Translations under genes and position numbers: made by a program | Shown here: positions 26,326 through 35,342 of the stretch, piece after piece | How positions within the stretch are numbered: the stretch's first letter is position 1 | Layout: every line of letters begins with the position of its first letter | Assembly (NCBI GenBank): GCA_016787705.1 | Contig: JAEUTP010000020.1 | Span: 62,001 to 126,000, forward strand | Direction: 5' to 3' | DNA length: 64,000 bases | Origin: Bacteroidia bacterium | GTDB lineage: Bacteria; Bacteroidota; Bacteroidia; B-17B0; Aurantibacillaceae | The notes under the pieces: generated by a model | Database searches by the model: none | What the model was told of the DNA's origin: nothing | The model's input: the letters and a program-made list of their open reading frames with translations, nothing else

Positions 26326-27744
26326 ATGAAAGTAGAACAGATATATACAGGTTGCATTGCTCATGCAGCCTATTACATTGAGAGCAACGGTGAAGCTGCA
26401 ATATTTGATCCGTTAAGAGAAGTTCAGCCTTATATTGACAGGGCAACAAAAGACAATGCAAAAATAAAATATGTTTTTGAAACGCATTTTCACGCCGACT
26501 TTGTAAGTGGTCATTTAGATCTTGTAAAGAAAACAGGTGCAAAAATTGTTTTTGGTCCAACGGCAAAACCCGGTTATGAAGCTATTGTGGCAAAAGATGG
26601 TGAGCTTTTTAAAGTAGGAAATTACAGTGTTAAAGCAATTCACACACCCGGCCACACAATGGAAAGCACAACTTACTTATTGCTTGATGAAAATGGAAAT
26701 GAACATGGTATAATTACCGGCGACACCTTATTTATTGGAGATGTTGGCAGACCAGATTTGGCGCAGCATGTAATTGCCGATCTTACTGAAGAAAAACTTG
26801 CCGGATATCTTTATGATTCTCTTCGAAATAAAATAATGCCACTGAGTGATGAATTAATTGTTTATCCAAATCATGGTGCCGGCAGTGCTTGTGGAAAAAA
26901 CATGAGTAAGGAAACAACAGATACACTTGGACATCAAAAGCAAGTTAATTATGCGCTTAACCCCAAATTAAGTAAGGAACAATTCATAAAAGAAATTTTA
27001 ACCGGTTTGGTTCCACCGCCATCTTATTTTCCTCAAAACGTTTTATTAAACATTAAAGGTTACGAAAGTATTGACGAAGTTTTAAAAAGAGGAACAAAAG
27101 AATTGTCAGCAACTGAATTTGAAACTTTAGCAAATGAAACATATTCGGCGATCATTGATACAAGAGATGCTGATGTGTTTACAGAAGGATTTATTCCAAA
27201 TGCAATCAATATTGGCATTGATGGGAGCTTTGCTACCTGGGTTGGCACTTTAATTCCGGATATTAAACAAAATTTATTAGTTGTTGCAGACGAAGGAAGA
27301 GAAGCTGAAGTTATTACAAGGCTTGCCAGAGTTGGCTATGATAATGCCCTTGGTTTTTTAAAAGGGGGCTACAAAAGCTGGATAGATGCGGGAAAAGAAC
27401 AAGACAAAATACCTTCAATTAATACAGATGAGTTGGAGGGAATTGCAAATTCAAAAAACATTAACATTATCGACGTTAGAAAAGCAAGTGAATATGGAAG
27501 TGAACATTTAATAAATGCAGAAAATGCTCCGCTTGATTTTATAAATGAAAGCATGCAGAAGATTGATAAAAATAAAAACTATTATATACATTGTGCCGGC
27601 GGATACCGCTCAGTGGTTTTTATATCAATTTTACAGGCAAGGGGCTATAGAAATTTGATAAATGTAAAAGGAGGATTTAATGCTTTAAAACAAAGCTCTA
27701 AATTTAAAATAACGGATTATGTTTGCCCAACAACCCTGCTTTAG
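26326..27744 (+). CDS. CstB-like persulfide dioxygenase-rhodanese fusion
   Basis: A 472-aa protein. Residues 1-250 are an ETHE1-type metallo-beta-lactamase domain (ETHFHADFVSGH at 52-63, HTPGHTMES, TGDTLFIGDVGRPDL), a non-heme iron persulfide dioxygenase. Residues about 260-360 form a rhodanese fold without active Cys (the loop reads VVADEGRE). Residues about 365-465 form an active rhodanese with HCAGGYRS. This order (dioxygenase, inactive rhodanese, active rhodanese) is that of Staphylococcus CstB, which turns persulfides into thiosulfate/sulfite. It is monocistronic and divergent from the Crp/Fnr regulator. Confidence 0.92.
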   Translation: MKVEQIYTGCIAHAAYYIESNGEAAIFDPLREVQPYIDRATKDNAKIKYVFETHFHADFVSGHLDLVKKTGAKIVFGPTAKPGYEAIVAKDGELFKVGNYSVKAIHTPGHTMESTTYLLLDENGNEHGIITGDTLFIGDVGRPDLAQHVIADLTEEKLAGYLYDSLRNKIMPLSDELIVYPNHGAGSACGKNMSKETTDTLGHQKQVNYALNPKLSKEQFIKEILTGLVPPPSYFPQNVLLNIKGYESIDEVLKRGTKELSATEFETLANETYSAIIDTRDADVFTEGFIPNAINIGIDGSFATWVGTLIPDIKQNLLVVADEGREAEVITRLARVGYDNALGFLKGGYKSWIDAGKEQDKIPSINTDELEGIANSKNINIIDVRKASEYGSEHLINAENAPLDFINESMQKIDKNKNYYIHCAGGYRSVVFISILQARGYRNLINVKGGFNALKQSSKFKITDYVCPTTLL

Positions 27745-27795
27745 CTTTTATTTGCGAATTTCAAAAATCAATCGCTTTTTTATGGATAAAAAAAA

Positions 27796-27811
27796 GGCTA
27801 TTTAAATAGCC
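27796..27811 (-). terminator. Self-complementary palindrome with T-run on the minus strand
   Basis: GGCTATTTAAATAGCC is a perfect palindrome. On the minus strand it is followed by eight T. A 5-bp stem with a 6-nt loop could act as a weak terminator for leftward transcripts from the tRNA. Confidence 0.35.
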
Positions 27812-27900
27812 ATTATATTCATAGGTGCAATTGGCTAGAGCATTTGATGCTTTCTGCTTTTGTTAACATTTGTATGAAGTAAATGTTGAATGCAAACCTA

Positions 27901-27938
27901 AAATTGAAAAGGTCACTTATTGGTGACCTTTTCAATTT
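27901..27938. terminator. Strong hairpin between the dioxygenase gene and tRNA-Leu
   Basis: A perfect 16-bp stem (AAATTGAAAAGGTCAC and its complement) with a 6-nt loop. It has TTTT in the rising arm for either strand and sits between convergent transcripts (the dioxygenase gene from the left, the tRNA from the right), so it is likely a bidirectional terminator. Confidence 0.7.
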
Positions 27939-27970
27939 ATAACTGATAATTTGTACCAGTAATTATTTTG

Positions 27971-28051
27971 TACCCAGGAGGAGACTCGAACTCCCACACC
28001 TTACGGCATACGCACCTCAAGCGTACTTGTATACCATTCCAACACCTGGGC
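27971..28051 (-). tRNA. tRNA-Leu (anticodon GAG)
   Basis: On the minus strand an 81-nt cloverleaf folds. The acceptor stem is GCCCAGG / CCTGGGT with one terminal G-T pair and discriminator A. The anticodon stem TACGC / GCGTA encloses the loop TTGAGGT (anticodon GAG). A long variable arm (TGCC GTAA GGTGT) marks class II, and the T-arm has TTCGAGT. CCA is not encoded. It reads CUC and CUU leucine codons. Confidence 0.93.
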
Positions 28052-28135
28052 ATGCATACTTTCCGGCAAAAGCCAGAACAAAACACTTAAGCTGCTGCAA
28101 AGATGCAACTTTTTCAATAAAAAACAGAAACTACA

Positions 28136-28342
28136 TTACTTTTGAGATAGCTTATTAATTAACTTAGCAGAGATTTCAGGATATTTTTTTAAATCTTTAA
28201 TATATTTCTTTGATTTCATCGATTTAATATTCAATTCTATTTTTCTAGAAAGTTCATATTCTAAACCATTGATTTCAAAATATAATTCCCAATCATCTGC
28301 TACTGCGGTATAAGTATACCTTTTTTGAAAAAAAATTTGATG
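28136..28342 (-). pseudogene. C-terminal remnant of a GIY-YIG endonuclease-like gene
   Basis: On the minus strand 68 codons are open to a TAA at 28136, without any usable start. They contain ADDWELYFEINGLEY, SRKIELNIKSMKSKKYI and KDLKKYPEISAKLI, which is the C-terminal half of small GIY-YIG proteins of Bacteroidota. The N-terminal GIY-YIG motif is gone. Such genes often sit beside tRNAs. The rest of the gap 28052-28135 shows nothing. Confidence 0.7.
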
Positions 28343-28372
28343 CTACAAGAATGATTATAAAATTTAATCTAC

Positions 28373-30049
28373 CTAATCTTGGCCTATAACAATTTTACCG
28401 GAGTAAGTATTACCTTCAAAAATTACTATATAAAAGTAAATGCCCGCGGGCAAATTATTCTTATGCAATGTTATTCCATCTTCATTTATTTCAGTTAAAA
28501 ACTCAACGTTCTGCCCTGTTACACTGGTAAATTTTATATCAGCTTTTTTATAATCAAATGATTCAATGCCTTTAAAATACAAATGTGCGGTTGTATTAAA
28601 CGGATTAGGATAAACCGCAAAGTCTGAATGATTTACAAATTGTGTTTCAATGCCTGTTATTGTTGTTGGAAAACGTTGAACATAAATATCATCAATCAAA
28701 GCATTTCGTTTATCTTCCCAGGCAAAAATACTTGCGCCAACACCTGAAGAAATATTTACAGGTTGTGTTTGTGAACTTGTATTATTACAAACTGAAAGGC
28801 CGTTTAACCCCCACTGTTGTTGACCGTTAATAGTTACACGTTGCGATTTGATATCCCATTGATTACCTGCTATAGAGTCTTGCCAAACCACAATTGCACC
28901 GCCTGCGCCATCTCCAACAAGATTTGAGTTTTTTTGATCTAAAAATGAACTTGTTAAAGCAATACCATTTGCTGTCCAAACCTGGTTACCCGATGTATCT
29001 ATTCTTTGAATATAAATATCGCTGTTATTACTTATGAGTGAGCGATGGTCGGTCCAACATAATATTACACCATTTAAATTATTTTCATTGGTCATATCCA
29101 ATTCTTCCTGGTTATCGGCCTCAGCACATACAACCACACCATTGGTTTGCCACTTTATGTTTCCTCCTGCTCCAACACGCTGTGCATACAAATCAAAATC
29201 CAAAGCATTTCTTTTATCCTGCCAGGCAATAATTACACCATTAGCACCATCGCCCCTAAGTTTTGGGTGGCTTTGTGTATTTACTGCGTTACAAATTAAA
29301 ATGCCGTTTGTAGCCCACATAATATTTCCATTTGAATTTATACGTTGCGCGTAAATATCATAATCAATTCCGTTTCTTTTATCCTGCCAAACAACAAAGG
29401 CACCTCCTGCATTATCGGGTTGTAACCTTGGCCTGGATTGCTTTAGTGGCGAAGAGCAAATTGGCACACCATTAACAGCCCACAAAATATTACCGGTACT
29501 ACTAATTCGTTGCGCATAAATATCTATTCCTGCACTGGTTGAATCTTCCCAAACAATAATGGCGCCGCCCGCGCCATCACTTATTATTTTTGAACTTTCC
29601 TGCGATAAAGCTTTATTGCATACTGCAACACCATTGAGGGCCCATTGTATAACTCCATTTGAATCTATTTTTTGCGCGTATATATCAGAGCTACCGCTTC
29701 TAAAATCATCCCAGGCAACAATTACCCCTCCGTTGCCATCTTCAACAGAAGTTGCAGAGTTTTGTTTATTTACAGCGGTACAAACCGGTATGCCATTTAC
29801 TGCCCACTTTACAAATCCGGCGGAGTTAATCCTTTGTGCGTAAACGTCTTCAGTAATCCCATTTCTAAGGTCTTCCCAAATAAGAATAGCTCCATTTTTT
29901 TTATCAGATGACATTGAAATATCTTTCTGAACGCTTGAGGCTGTTGATAACGGTGTGTTAATTGTGCTGTTAGAACTCCATTGCGAAAAACCTTTATTAC
30001 ATAAAATAACTGTAATAAAAAACAGTAATACTTTTTTTGTTCTCATCAT
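28373..30049 (-). CDS. T9SS-exported repeat protein (type A sorting domain)
   Basis: About 558 aa from the ATG at 30049 (another ATG at 30064 adds five residues). A signal peptide ends KGFSQ. Eight repeats of about 50 residues follow, each with a core such as GGAIVVWQD and DIYAQRI and joined by WAVNGIPVC-like segments; this spacing suggests a beta-propeller. The last 80 residues (FAVYPNPFNTTAHL ... GIYFYIVIFEGNTYSGKIVIG) are a type A T9SS sorting domain. Secreted or attached to the cell surface. Lies about 24 bp downstream of the CotH gene. Confidence 0.88.
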   Translation of the reverse strand: MMRTKKVLLFFITVILCNKGFSQWSSNSTINTPLSTASSVQKDISMSSDKKNGAILIWEDLRNGITEDVYAQRINSAGFVKWAVNGIPVCTAVNKQNSATSVEDGNGGVIVAWDDFRSGSSDIYAQKIDSNGVIQWALNGVAVCNKALSQESSKIISDGAGGAIIVWEDSTSAGIDIYAQRISSTGNILWAVNGVPICSSPLKQSRPRLQPDNAGGAFVVWQDKRNGIDYDIYAQRINSNGNIMWATNGILICNAVNTQSHPKLRGDGANGVIIAWQDKRNALDFDLYAQRVGAGGNIKWQTNGVVVCAEADNQEELDMTNENNLNGVILCWTDHRSLISNNSDIYIQRIDTSGNQVWTANGIALTSSFLDQKNSNLVGDGAGGAIVVWQDSIAGNQWDIKSQRVTINGQQQWGLNGLSVCNNTSSQTQPVNISSGVGASIFAWEDKRNALIDDIYVQRFPTTITGIETQFVNHSDFAVYPNPFNTTAHLYFKGIESFDYKKADIKFTSVTGQNVEFLTEINEDGITLHKNNLPAGIYFYIVIFEGNTYSGKIVIGQD

Positions 30050-30072
30050 ACGATCCGGTAGCATTTAAAAAA

Positions 30073-33000
30073 TTATCTCATTAAACTAATACTACCAACT
30101 TTTTCGCGATCCTTACCATCAACTCCTTTAAAGTTTACCTTACAGGTATAAACTCCAAGGCTGCACGATTGACCTTTGTAAGTGCCATCCCAGCCGTTTT
30201 CAATATTATCTGATGTAAATAGCAATTTACCCCAACGATCAAAAATTTCAATTTTAAAACTAAGCAGAGAGTTAGCATACACTAAAAATTTATCATTTAA
30301 ACCATCGCCATTAGGTGTAAAACTGTTTGGAATAAAAAGACCCCAGTTGTTTGTAACTGCAATACAAACCTCATCTTTAACCTTACAACCAAATTCGTTT
30401 ACTGCCTCCGCAATGTAACAACCGTCTCGCTTAGGTTGAATTTGAGTTTGAGCACAATCTTTACATGAAATAAATTCACCAGCTACCCAGGTGATAGTAC
30501 CTGTTCCTTTTGCTGTTATAAATATTTGTTCATCTACATTGTAAGTGGTGTCGCGACCAGCATTAACAATAGGAAATTGATGAACAACAATAGCAGTTGT
30601 TGCTGTATTGCTGCAATAACCTTCTTTATCAATATTTACTGTGTATACTATATTATTTGTTGGGTTTGATATTACAGAAGGGCCGTTGGTAACGTTAAGC
30701 CCGTCTGGTGGTGACCAACTATATTTAGTGCCGCCGGATGCAGTGAGCTCTACTTTTTCGCCAACACAAATACTAACGCTTGGCGTTATTACAGGAACTA
30801 TTTGGGGTGCTACAACAATACTTATGCTTGCCTGTTCAATACAAGTAGTAGTGCCTGAGTTATTCGCACCTGCTACAGTATAAATAGTGCTAACTAAAGG
30901 GTTAGCAATAACCACAGCGGAGTTAATAGAATTGATACTATTTGGTGGACTCCAGCTGTATGTTTGCGCGCCGGTTGCAGTTATTTGTGATGTAAATGTT
31001 TGACCCATGCACAACGTAGGTGTACCTGTTGTTACTTGTATAGTTGGCGATGGGATAACTGTAACCGTAATTTGTTTAAAGCTTGTACAACTGCTTGGTC
31101 CAACTGTATAAATAGTGCTTACAGCCGGTGATGCTATAGGATTAGAGCAAGTGGTACAACTTAAACCAACTGTTGGTGTCCAGTTATATTCAAAACCATC
31201 CAACACATCTAATTGAACACCTTTACCTGAACAAATAGTAGCGGTTTCCGGAACAGGCGTTAATGTTTGGTTTATTGCAAAGTGTGCAATAATTGTATCC
31301 GGGGCATTTAAAGTAATTGATACGCTGGTTGCGGAAGTGTTAGGTGTTATTGAGCTTGTGTTAGAGCTCCAATGAGTAAAACAATAATTTGGGTTAGGAA
31401 TGGCCTTAGCTAAATTAGGTAAAGTGCCCGGGTAGTTACCAGTCCAAGGGAATGCAGTTAAGGTTAAAGAATTAAATGTAACGAGGCCGCTATTAGCTGG
31501 CATAACTTTAATAACCACTTTATGCGGCCCGGTAACATTGTAACAATTATTAAATCCATTAAGCACGCTATCGCATCTTTGCAATATAAAGTTTTTTAAA
31601 TCTGAAACATTTTGTTGCCATTGACCTATATTGCCACCCCACTTGTTAATTTGTCCTGGCATTTCAGGCGCTATTTTTAATGTCATACTATCTAAAATTT
31701 GTACCATGCGCGTACAACTTAAACCAGAGTTTAACAGATCAAAATAACGCATTATATAGTATTGTTTAAATGTAGGATTTGTCATCAAAGCATTTAAGAT
31801 AGGCACATGACCTTGACCACCCGGATTATTTAGTGATTCAGGATCACACGGGTCGGCATTAGCATTTGTATTTGGAATGCCTGTATAGTTAATGTAATGA
31901 TGAAAGGTTGCATCGCAATCCCATAATGTATAACGCCATTTCTTTTTACTTGCATTATAGTTTATTCCACGCCACCAGGCTGTATTCCAGTTAAGCCAGT
32001 CCATTGATACTACATAAGAATTTAGAATAACATAATCTGCCAAACTTTTAGTATCAAATTGTGTTTCAACATAATTATAATTGGCCATATTAACCATACT
32101 ATTCGAAGTAATGTAATTTTTTAGGGTATTCCAATCTGTTTGAGCTTGCGGGCCACCATATGCAGCCCAGGTACCACCCCAGGTTTGTAAAAATTGCATA
32201 GAATCTCTTTTTGTATTGTAATAATAATCAGTAAAATCCTGATCATCTACTTTTTCCCTAAAATCGTAAACACCCCAATATTGACCATTAACATATAATA
32301 TGCCCGGTGCCCAGGTACGTTCATCCAAATGTAATTTTGCCTTTTGCGAAACGGTATGTACATAAGCATCGCGAATATGTGCGCCGCCTAAACTTGCAGG
32401 ACTTGAGTTGCCAGTGAAAGGATAATTATCATTAGCAGCAGCTTTAATAATTAAACGTTGGAATTTATTTCTTGATTTATTATTAAAAATCTGATGTTTT
32501 AAGGCATCGCTGTAACCAAATTCATCTCTCGCAATAAAATCAATGCCGCGTTGACCATATGCCCAGGAATCGTTACCATGTTTGTTAGTTTGACCAAACC
32601 CTTCAGTTTTAAAAACACCCTGCTCATCAAAATACTCTAAACCCGTTTGTGGCACAACAATTGAACCCGACATTAAATTAGAGATGTTGTCAGCAAAAAC
32701 AGAGATAACATTTACGGAATGGTTTACATTTATAAAATAAGAATTACTCTCTATAAAACTTGGTAAGATAAGTGGGTTTGTACTAAAAGAGCGCGCTCTG
32801 ATTACCATAGTAGTTGGCACTGCAATAGGCGCAGCGTAAAGTGCAGATGCAGCTGTTGGGGTGCTTCCATTAGTAGTATAGCGAACAGAAACTGTAGGGC
32901 CAAAATTTTGAAGGCTAACATTTTGTGCCGAACCGTAAAAGCCCGGACCCACGCTCAGTGTTGGAGTTGGTGCATAACCAAGATAAGGAGTAGCTGTATT

Positions 33001-33522
33001 GTTTGAAGCATTAGGTGTTGGAGCAATAAATAAACTAAAAGTACTTGCACCGTTTGTAGTTCGTCCTCTTGAATGGCCAAGCTGTGTTCTTAACATTGTA
33101 AGAGAATCTATGACAACAAGAGAGGGATTAGAAAAAATTATCTTATCGTTATTGCATTGTTTTAAATTAAAGTTAGTGTGTAAATTAGCTCCGGTATTAA
33201 TGCCTCTGCCCGATGCCCAGATTCTTAAATAACCATTACCATTAATCGTAACATTGCCAAAAGTCCATTTACCAAGGTTAGTTACCTTATCACTTAAACG
33301 ATACCCCGCAAGATTTACCGGTGTGGCCGATGTATTATATAACTCTATCCAGTCTTCTGTGCTACCAAAATTATCCGTAAAAGAAGTTAAGTTAGATGCA
33401 GAATATTCGTTAATAACAACCTGCGCGGAGTTTTTGTAAAAAAATAAAGTTAATGTTATCGAAAGAACAATAAATTTATTTTGTAATCTTTTTTTATTGA
33501 AAGTAAAGTTATTTAATTTCAT
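30073..33522 (-). CDS. CotH-kinase family secreted protein with T9SS type B sorting domain
   Basis: A 1,149-aa exported protein. After the signal peptide come a lamin-tail domain (NEYSASNLTSF ... DWIELYN), a chitobiase/FN3-like segment (YTTNGSTPTAASALY, near 215) and a CotH kinase-like domain (about 270-660, with GVYDFREKVDDQDFTDYY and a YTLWDCDATF motif). Three Ig/PKD-like repeats with YSWSPP cores follow. The end (IPNSFTPNGDGLNDKF ... GVYTCKVNFKG) is a gliding-motility-associated type B sorting domain. CotH proteins phosphorylate proteins in spores; the role here is unknown. CAAATCTA (33568-33575) gives TAGATTTG upstream. Confidence 0.9.
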   Translation of the reverse strand: MKLNNFTFNKKRLQNKFIVLSITLTLFFYKNSAQVVINEYSASNLTSFTDNFGSTEDWIELYNTSATPVNLAGYRLSDKVTNLGKWTFGNVTINGNGYLRIWASGRGINTGANLHTNFNLKQCNNDKIIFSNPSLVVIDSLTMLRTQLGHSRGRTTNGASTFSLFIAPTPNASNNTATPYLGYAPTPTLSVGPGFYGSAQNVSLQNFGPTVSVRYTTNGSTPTAASALYAAPIAVPTTMVIRARSFSTNPLILPSFIESNSYFINVNHSVNVISVFADNISNLMSGSIVVPQTGLEYFDEQGVFKTEGFGQTNKHGNDSWAYGQRGIDFIARDEFGYSDALKHQIFNNKSRNKFQRLIIKAAANDNYPFTGNSSPASLGGAHIRDAYVHTVSQKAKLHLDERTWAPGILYVNGQYWGVYDFREKVDDQDFTDYYYNTKRDSMQFLQTWGGTWAAYGGPQAQTDWNTLKNYITSNSMVNMANYNYVETQFDTKSLADYVILNSYVVSMDWLNWNTAWWRGINYNASKKKWRYTLWDCDATFHHYINYTGIPNTNANADPCDPESLNNPGGQGHVPILNALMTNPTFKQYYIMRYFDLLNSGLSCTRMVQILDSMTLKIAPEMPGQINKWGGNIGQWQQNVSDLKNFILQRCDSVLNGFNNCYNVTGPHKVVIKVMPANSGLVTFNSLTLTAFPWTGNYPGTLPNLAKAIPNPNYCFTHWSSNTSSITPNTSATSVSITLNAPDTIIAHFAINQTLTPVPETATICSGKGVQLDVLDGFEYNWTPTVGLSCTTCSNPIASPAVSTIYTVGPSSCTSFKQITVTVIPSPTIQVTTGTPTLCMGQTFTSQITATGAQTYSWSPPNSINSINSAVVIANPLVSTIYTVAGANNSGTTTCIEQASISIVVAPQIVPVITPSVSICVGEKVELTASGGTKYSWSPPDGLNVTNGPSVISNPTNNIVYTVNIDKEGYCSNTATTAIVVHQFPIVNAGRDTTYNVDEQIFITAKGTGTITWVAGEFISCKDCAQTQIQPKRDGCYIAEAVNEFGCKVKDEVCIAVTNNWGLFIPNSFTPNGDGLNDKFLVYANSLLSFKIEIFDRWGKLLFTSDNIENGWDGTYKGQSCSLGVYTCKVNFKGVDGKDREKVGSISLMR

Positions 33523-33654
33523 TGTTATATTAATTTACCTTAAAGGTAATAATTTCTTAACGCAAAACAAATCTAAATTAATTTAGCTTCATTCAAAACC
33601 TTAATAAAATTCGATAGATTAAAATAAGAAAGCAACAATAAATTAACATTTGTA

Positions 33655-34080
33655 CTACTCCACGATTTCCCAGGTATGATCTGCAAGCAATCTTACAGTA
33701 TTTACAAAGTTAAGTGATGGCGATTTGTTGCGTCCCCATTCAGATGGGCCAATCATCATCAGCTTATGCTCACCATTTTGTTCATACAGGTGATATGTTC
33801 CACCAACAAATGCCTCAAAAGATAATTTAGCTTCATAAATTTTGTAGCTGATCTCCATCCGGCGTTTAATAGAATTAGCCTGCTCGGCAAGCAATTCTGC
33901 CTGTAACTGTAGTTGCAGGAGTTGCCGTTGAGTTTGTTCTTCCATGGCAGCCAGGGCTCTGGATTTAAGTTTGCCCACATCCTCAGGCTTCACAAGCATA
34001 CTGCCTATAGAGTGCGGATAGGCTATCAAGCCGGGATGATCAGCAGTTTTATCTTTATCAATAGGATTTACAAATGTCAT
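33655..34080 (-). CDS. DUF2452 family protein
   Basis: A 141-aa soluble protein. DHPGLIAYPHSIGSMLVKPEDVGK at the start, a Gln/Leu-rich amphipathic helix (about 43-75, likely coiled coil) and GGTYHLYEQ ... GPSEWG at the end match DUF2452. Its ATG overlaps the folE stop (ATGA), so translation is coupled to GTP cyclohydrolase. Function unknown. Confidence 0.88.
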   Translation of the reverse strand: MTFVNPIDKDKTADHPGLIAYPHSIGSMLVKPEDVGKLKSRALAAMEEQTQRQLLQLQLQAELLAEQANSIKRRMEISYKIYEAKLSFEAFVGGTYHLYEQNGEHKLMMIGPSEWGRNKSPSLNFVNTVRLLADHTWEIVE

Positions 34081-34799
34081 ATATTCTGTGTATTAAGTTG
34101 AATGTATTTTAAAAACTCCATGCGTACCTCATCGGTATTAAATTTACCACCGTAATATGAGCTAACAGTAGAAGAACTATTATCCTTAACCCCTCGTGAT
34201 GCCACGCACAAATGTTTGGCATCAATCAATACTGCCACATTCTTTGTTTCCAAAGCGTCTTCCAGCTCACGCGCAATCTGCATCGTTAAACGTTCTTGTA
34301 CCTGTGGCCGCCTGGCATAATAATCAACAATACGGTTAAGTTTGGAAAGACCAATTACTTTGCCGGAAGAAATATAACCTACGTGAGCCTTACCAAAAAT
34401 AGGCACAAAATGATGCTCACAGTTACTGTAAAAAGAAATGTTTTTTTCAACGAGCATTTGCCCGTAACGATAAGTGTTCTCAAATAAAGCCACTTTGGGT
34501 TTATTAGCAGGATTAAGGCCACTGAAAATTTCCTTCACATACATTTTAGCAACACGTTGCGGTGTACCTTTTAAGCTGTCATCATTCAGGTCCAACCCCA
34601 ATGTTTTCATAATGGCTTTAAAATGATGCTCTATCTGTTCCATTTTATGCTCGTCGGTTATGTCAAAAGCGCCAGGTATCAAAGGCGTGTTAACTCCTGT
34701 AAATAAATGGTCATCACCTATCTCCTCGGTAGAGAGTGACTTAAAGGCAATATTGTTTCCTTTTAAAAGGCTATTCATATGTATCGTATCTGTCTTCAT
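34077..34799 (-). CDS. folE: GTP cyclohydrolase I
   Basis: A 240-aa FolE with the zinc ligands Cys127 and His130 (YSNCEHHFVP) and Cys198 (KHLCVASRG). KVIGLSKLNRIVDYYARRPQ carries further active-site residues. It turns GTP into dihydroneopterin triphosphate, the first step towards folate or tetrahydrobiopterin. It is divergent from a photolyase operon. As photolyases and DASH cryptochromes can use a folate (MTHF) antenna, the pairing may be functional. An inverted repeat overlaps its probable -7 element TAACTTTG (34836-34843). Confidence 0.96.
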   Translation of the reverse strand: MKTDTIHMNSLLKGNNIAFKSLSTEEIGDDHLFTGVNTPLIPGAFDITDEHKMEQIEHHFKAIMKTLGLDLNDDSLKGTPQRVAKMYVKEIFSGLNPANKPKVALFENTYRYGQMLVEKNISFYSNCEHHFVPIFGKAHVGYISSGKVIGLSKLNRIVDYYARRPQVQERLTMQIARELEDALETKNVAVLIDAKHLCVASRGVKDNSSSTVSSYYGGKFNTDEVRMEFLKYIQLNTQNI

Positions 34800-34814
34800 A
34801 AAAAAAGGTTTAAT

Positions 34815-34863
34815 TTTTGTTCAACTATTTTAAAACAAAGTTAAACAAAATTTTATACCTTTA
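34815..34863. promoter_or_regulatory. Shared operator/promoter between folE and the photolyase operon
   Basis: TTTTGTTCAACT (34815-34826) and AGTTAAACAAAA (34839-34850) form a 12-bp inverted repeat with one mismatch and a 12-nt spacer. The right arm overlaps TAACTTTG, a match to TAnnTTTG for leftward folE. TACCTTTA (34856-34863) just beyond is a -7-like box for the rightward operon. One repressor could control both promoters. Confidence 0.5.
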
Positions 34864-34880
34864 CACAGAGAATTAAAAAT

Positions 34881-35339
34881 ATGTTACATACACTTCAAAC
34901 ATCGCAGTTTATTAATGCCGATATACAAACCGTATGGGGTTTTATGAGCTCACCATCTAACCTGGCTACCATTACACCTCAATATATGGGTTTTGAAATA
35001 CTTAATAACCTGCATGGAGATACGATGTATCCCGGTCAGATTATCGAGTACAACGTAAAACCTCTTTTAGGGATAAAGCTGCACTGGGTTACAGAGATAA
35101 CTCATGTAAAAGAAAATGAGTTTTTTGTTGATGAACAACGCTTTGGTCCATACAGTTTTTGGCATCATAAACATTTTTTAAAACAAACCGGCAACGGTGT
35201 TGAAATGAATGACCTGGTGCATTATAAAATACCTTTTGGTATAGTTGGCAAACTTGCAAACTCTCTGTTTGTAAAACGGCAACTCAAAGAGGTTTTTGAT
35301 TACCGTTATAAGAAGGTAGACGAATTGTTTAACAAATAG
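34881..35339 (+). CDS. SRPBCC (START-like) family protein
   Basis: A 152-aa protein. It has INADIQTVWGFMSSPSNLATITPQYMGFEI at the start, a FVDEQRFGPYSFWHHKHFL strand region, and a C-terminal helix (VKRQLKEVFDYRYKKVDELF), matching ligand-binding SRPBCC proteins (type CYP/coenzyme Q-binding COQ10-like). It is the first gene of the photolyase operon; such proteins are often found beside bacterial photolyases. Its ligand is unknown. Confidence 0.82.
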   Translation: MLHTLQTSQFINADIQTVWGFMSSPSNLATITPQYMGFEILNNLHGDTMYPGQIIEYNVKPLLGIKLHWVTEITHVKENEFFVDEQRFGPYSFWHHKHFLKQTGNGVEMNDLVHYKIPFGIVGKLANSLFVKRQLKEVFDYRYKKVDELFNK

Positions 35340-35342
35340 CCG

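Noticed and set aside
21430..27744. Sulfur cluster as an anti-phage or mobile island
   Set aside because: No integrase, recombinase or nuclease is present, and base composition matches the neighbours. Metabolic reading is sufficient.
29034..29843. Rightward open frames opposite the eight-repeat T9SS protein
   Set aside because: They repeat in step with the sense-strand repeat units and are shadows of it.
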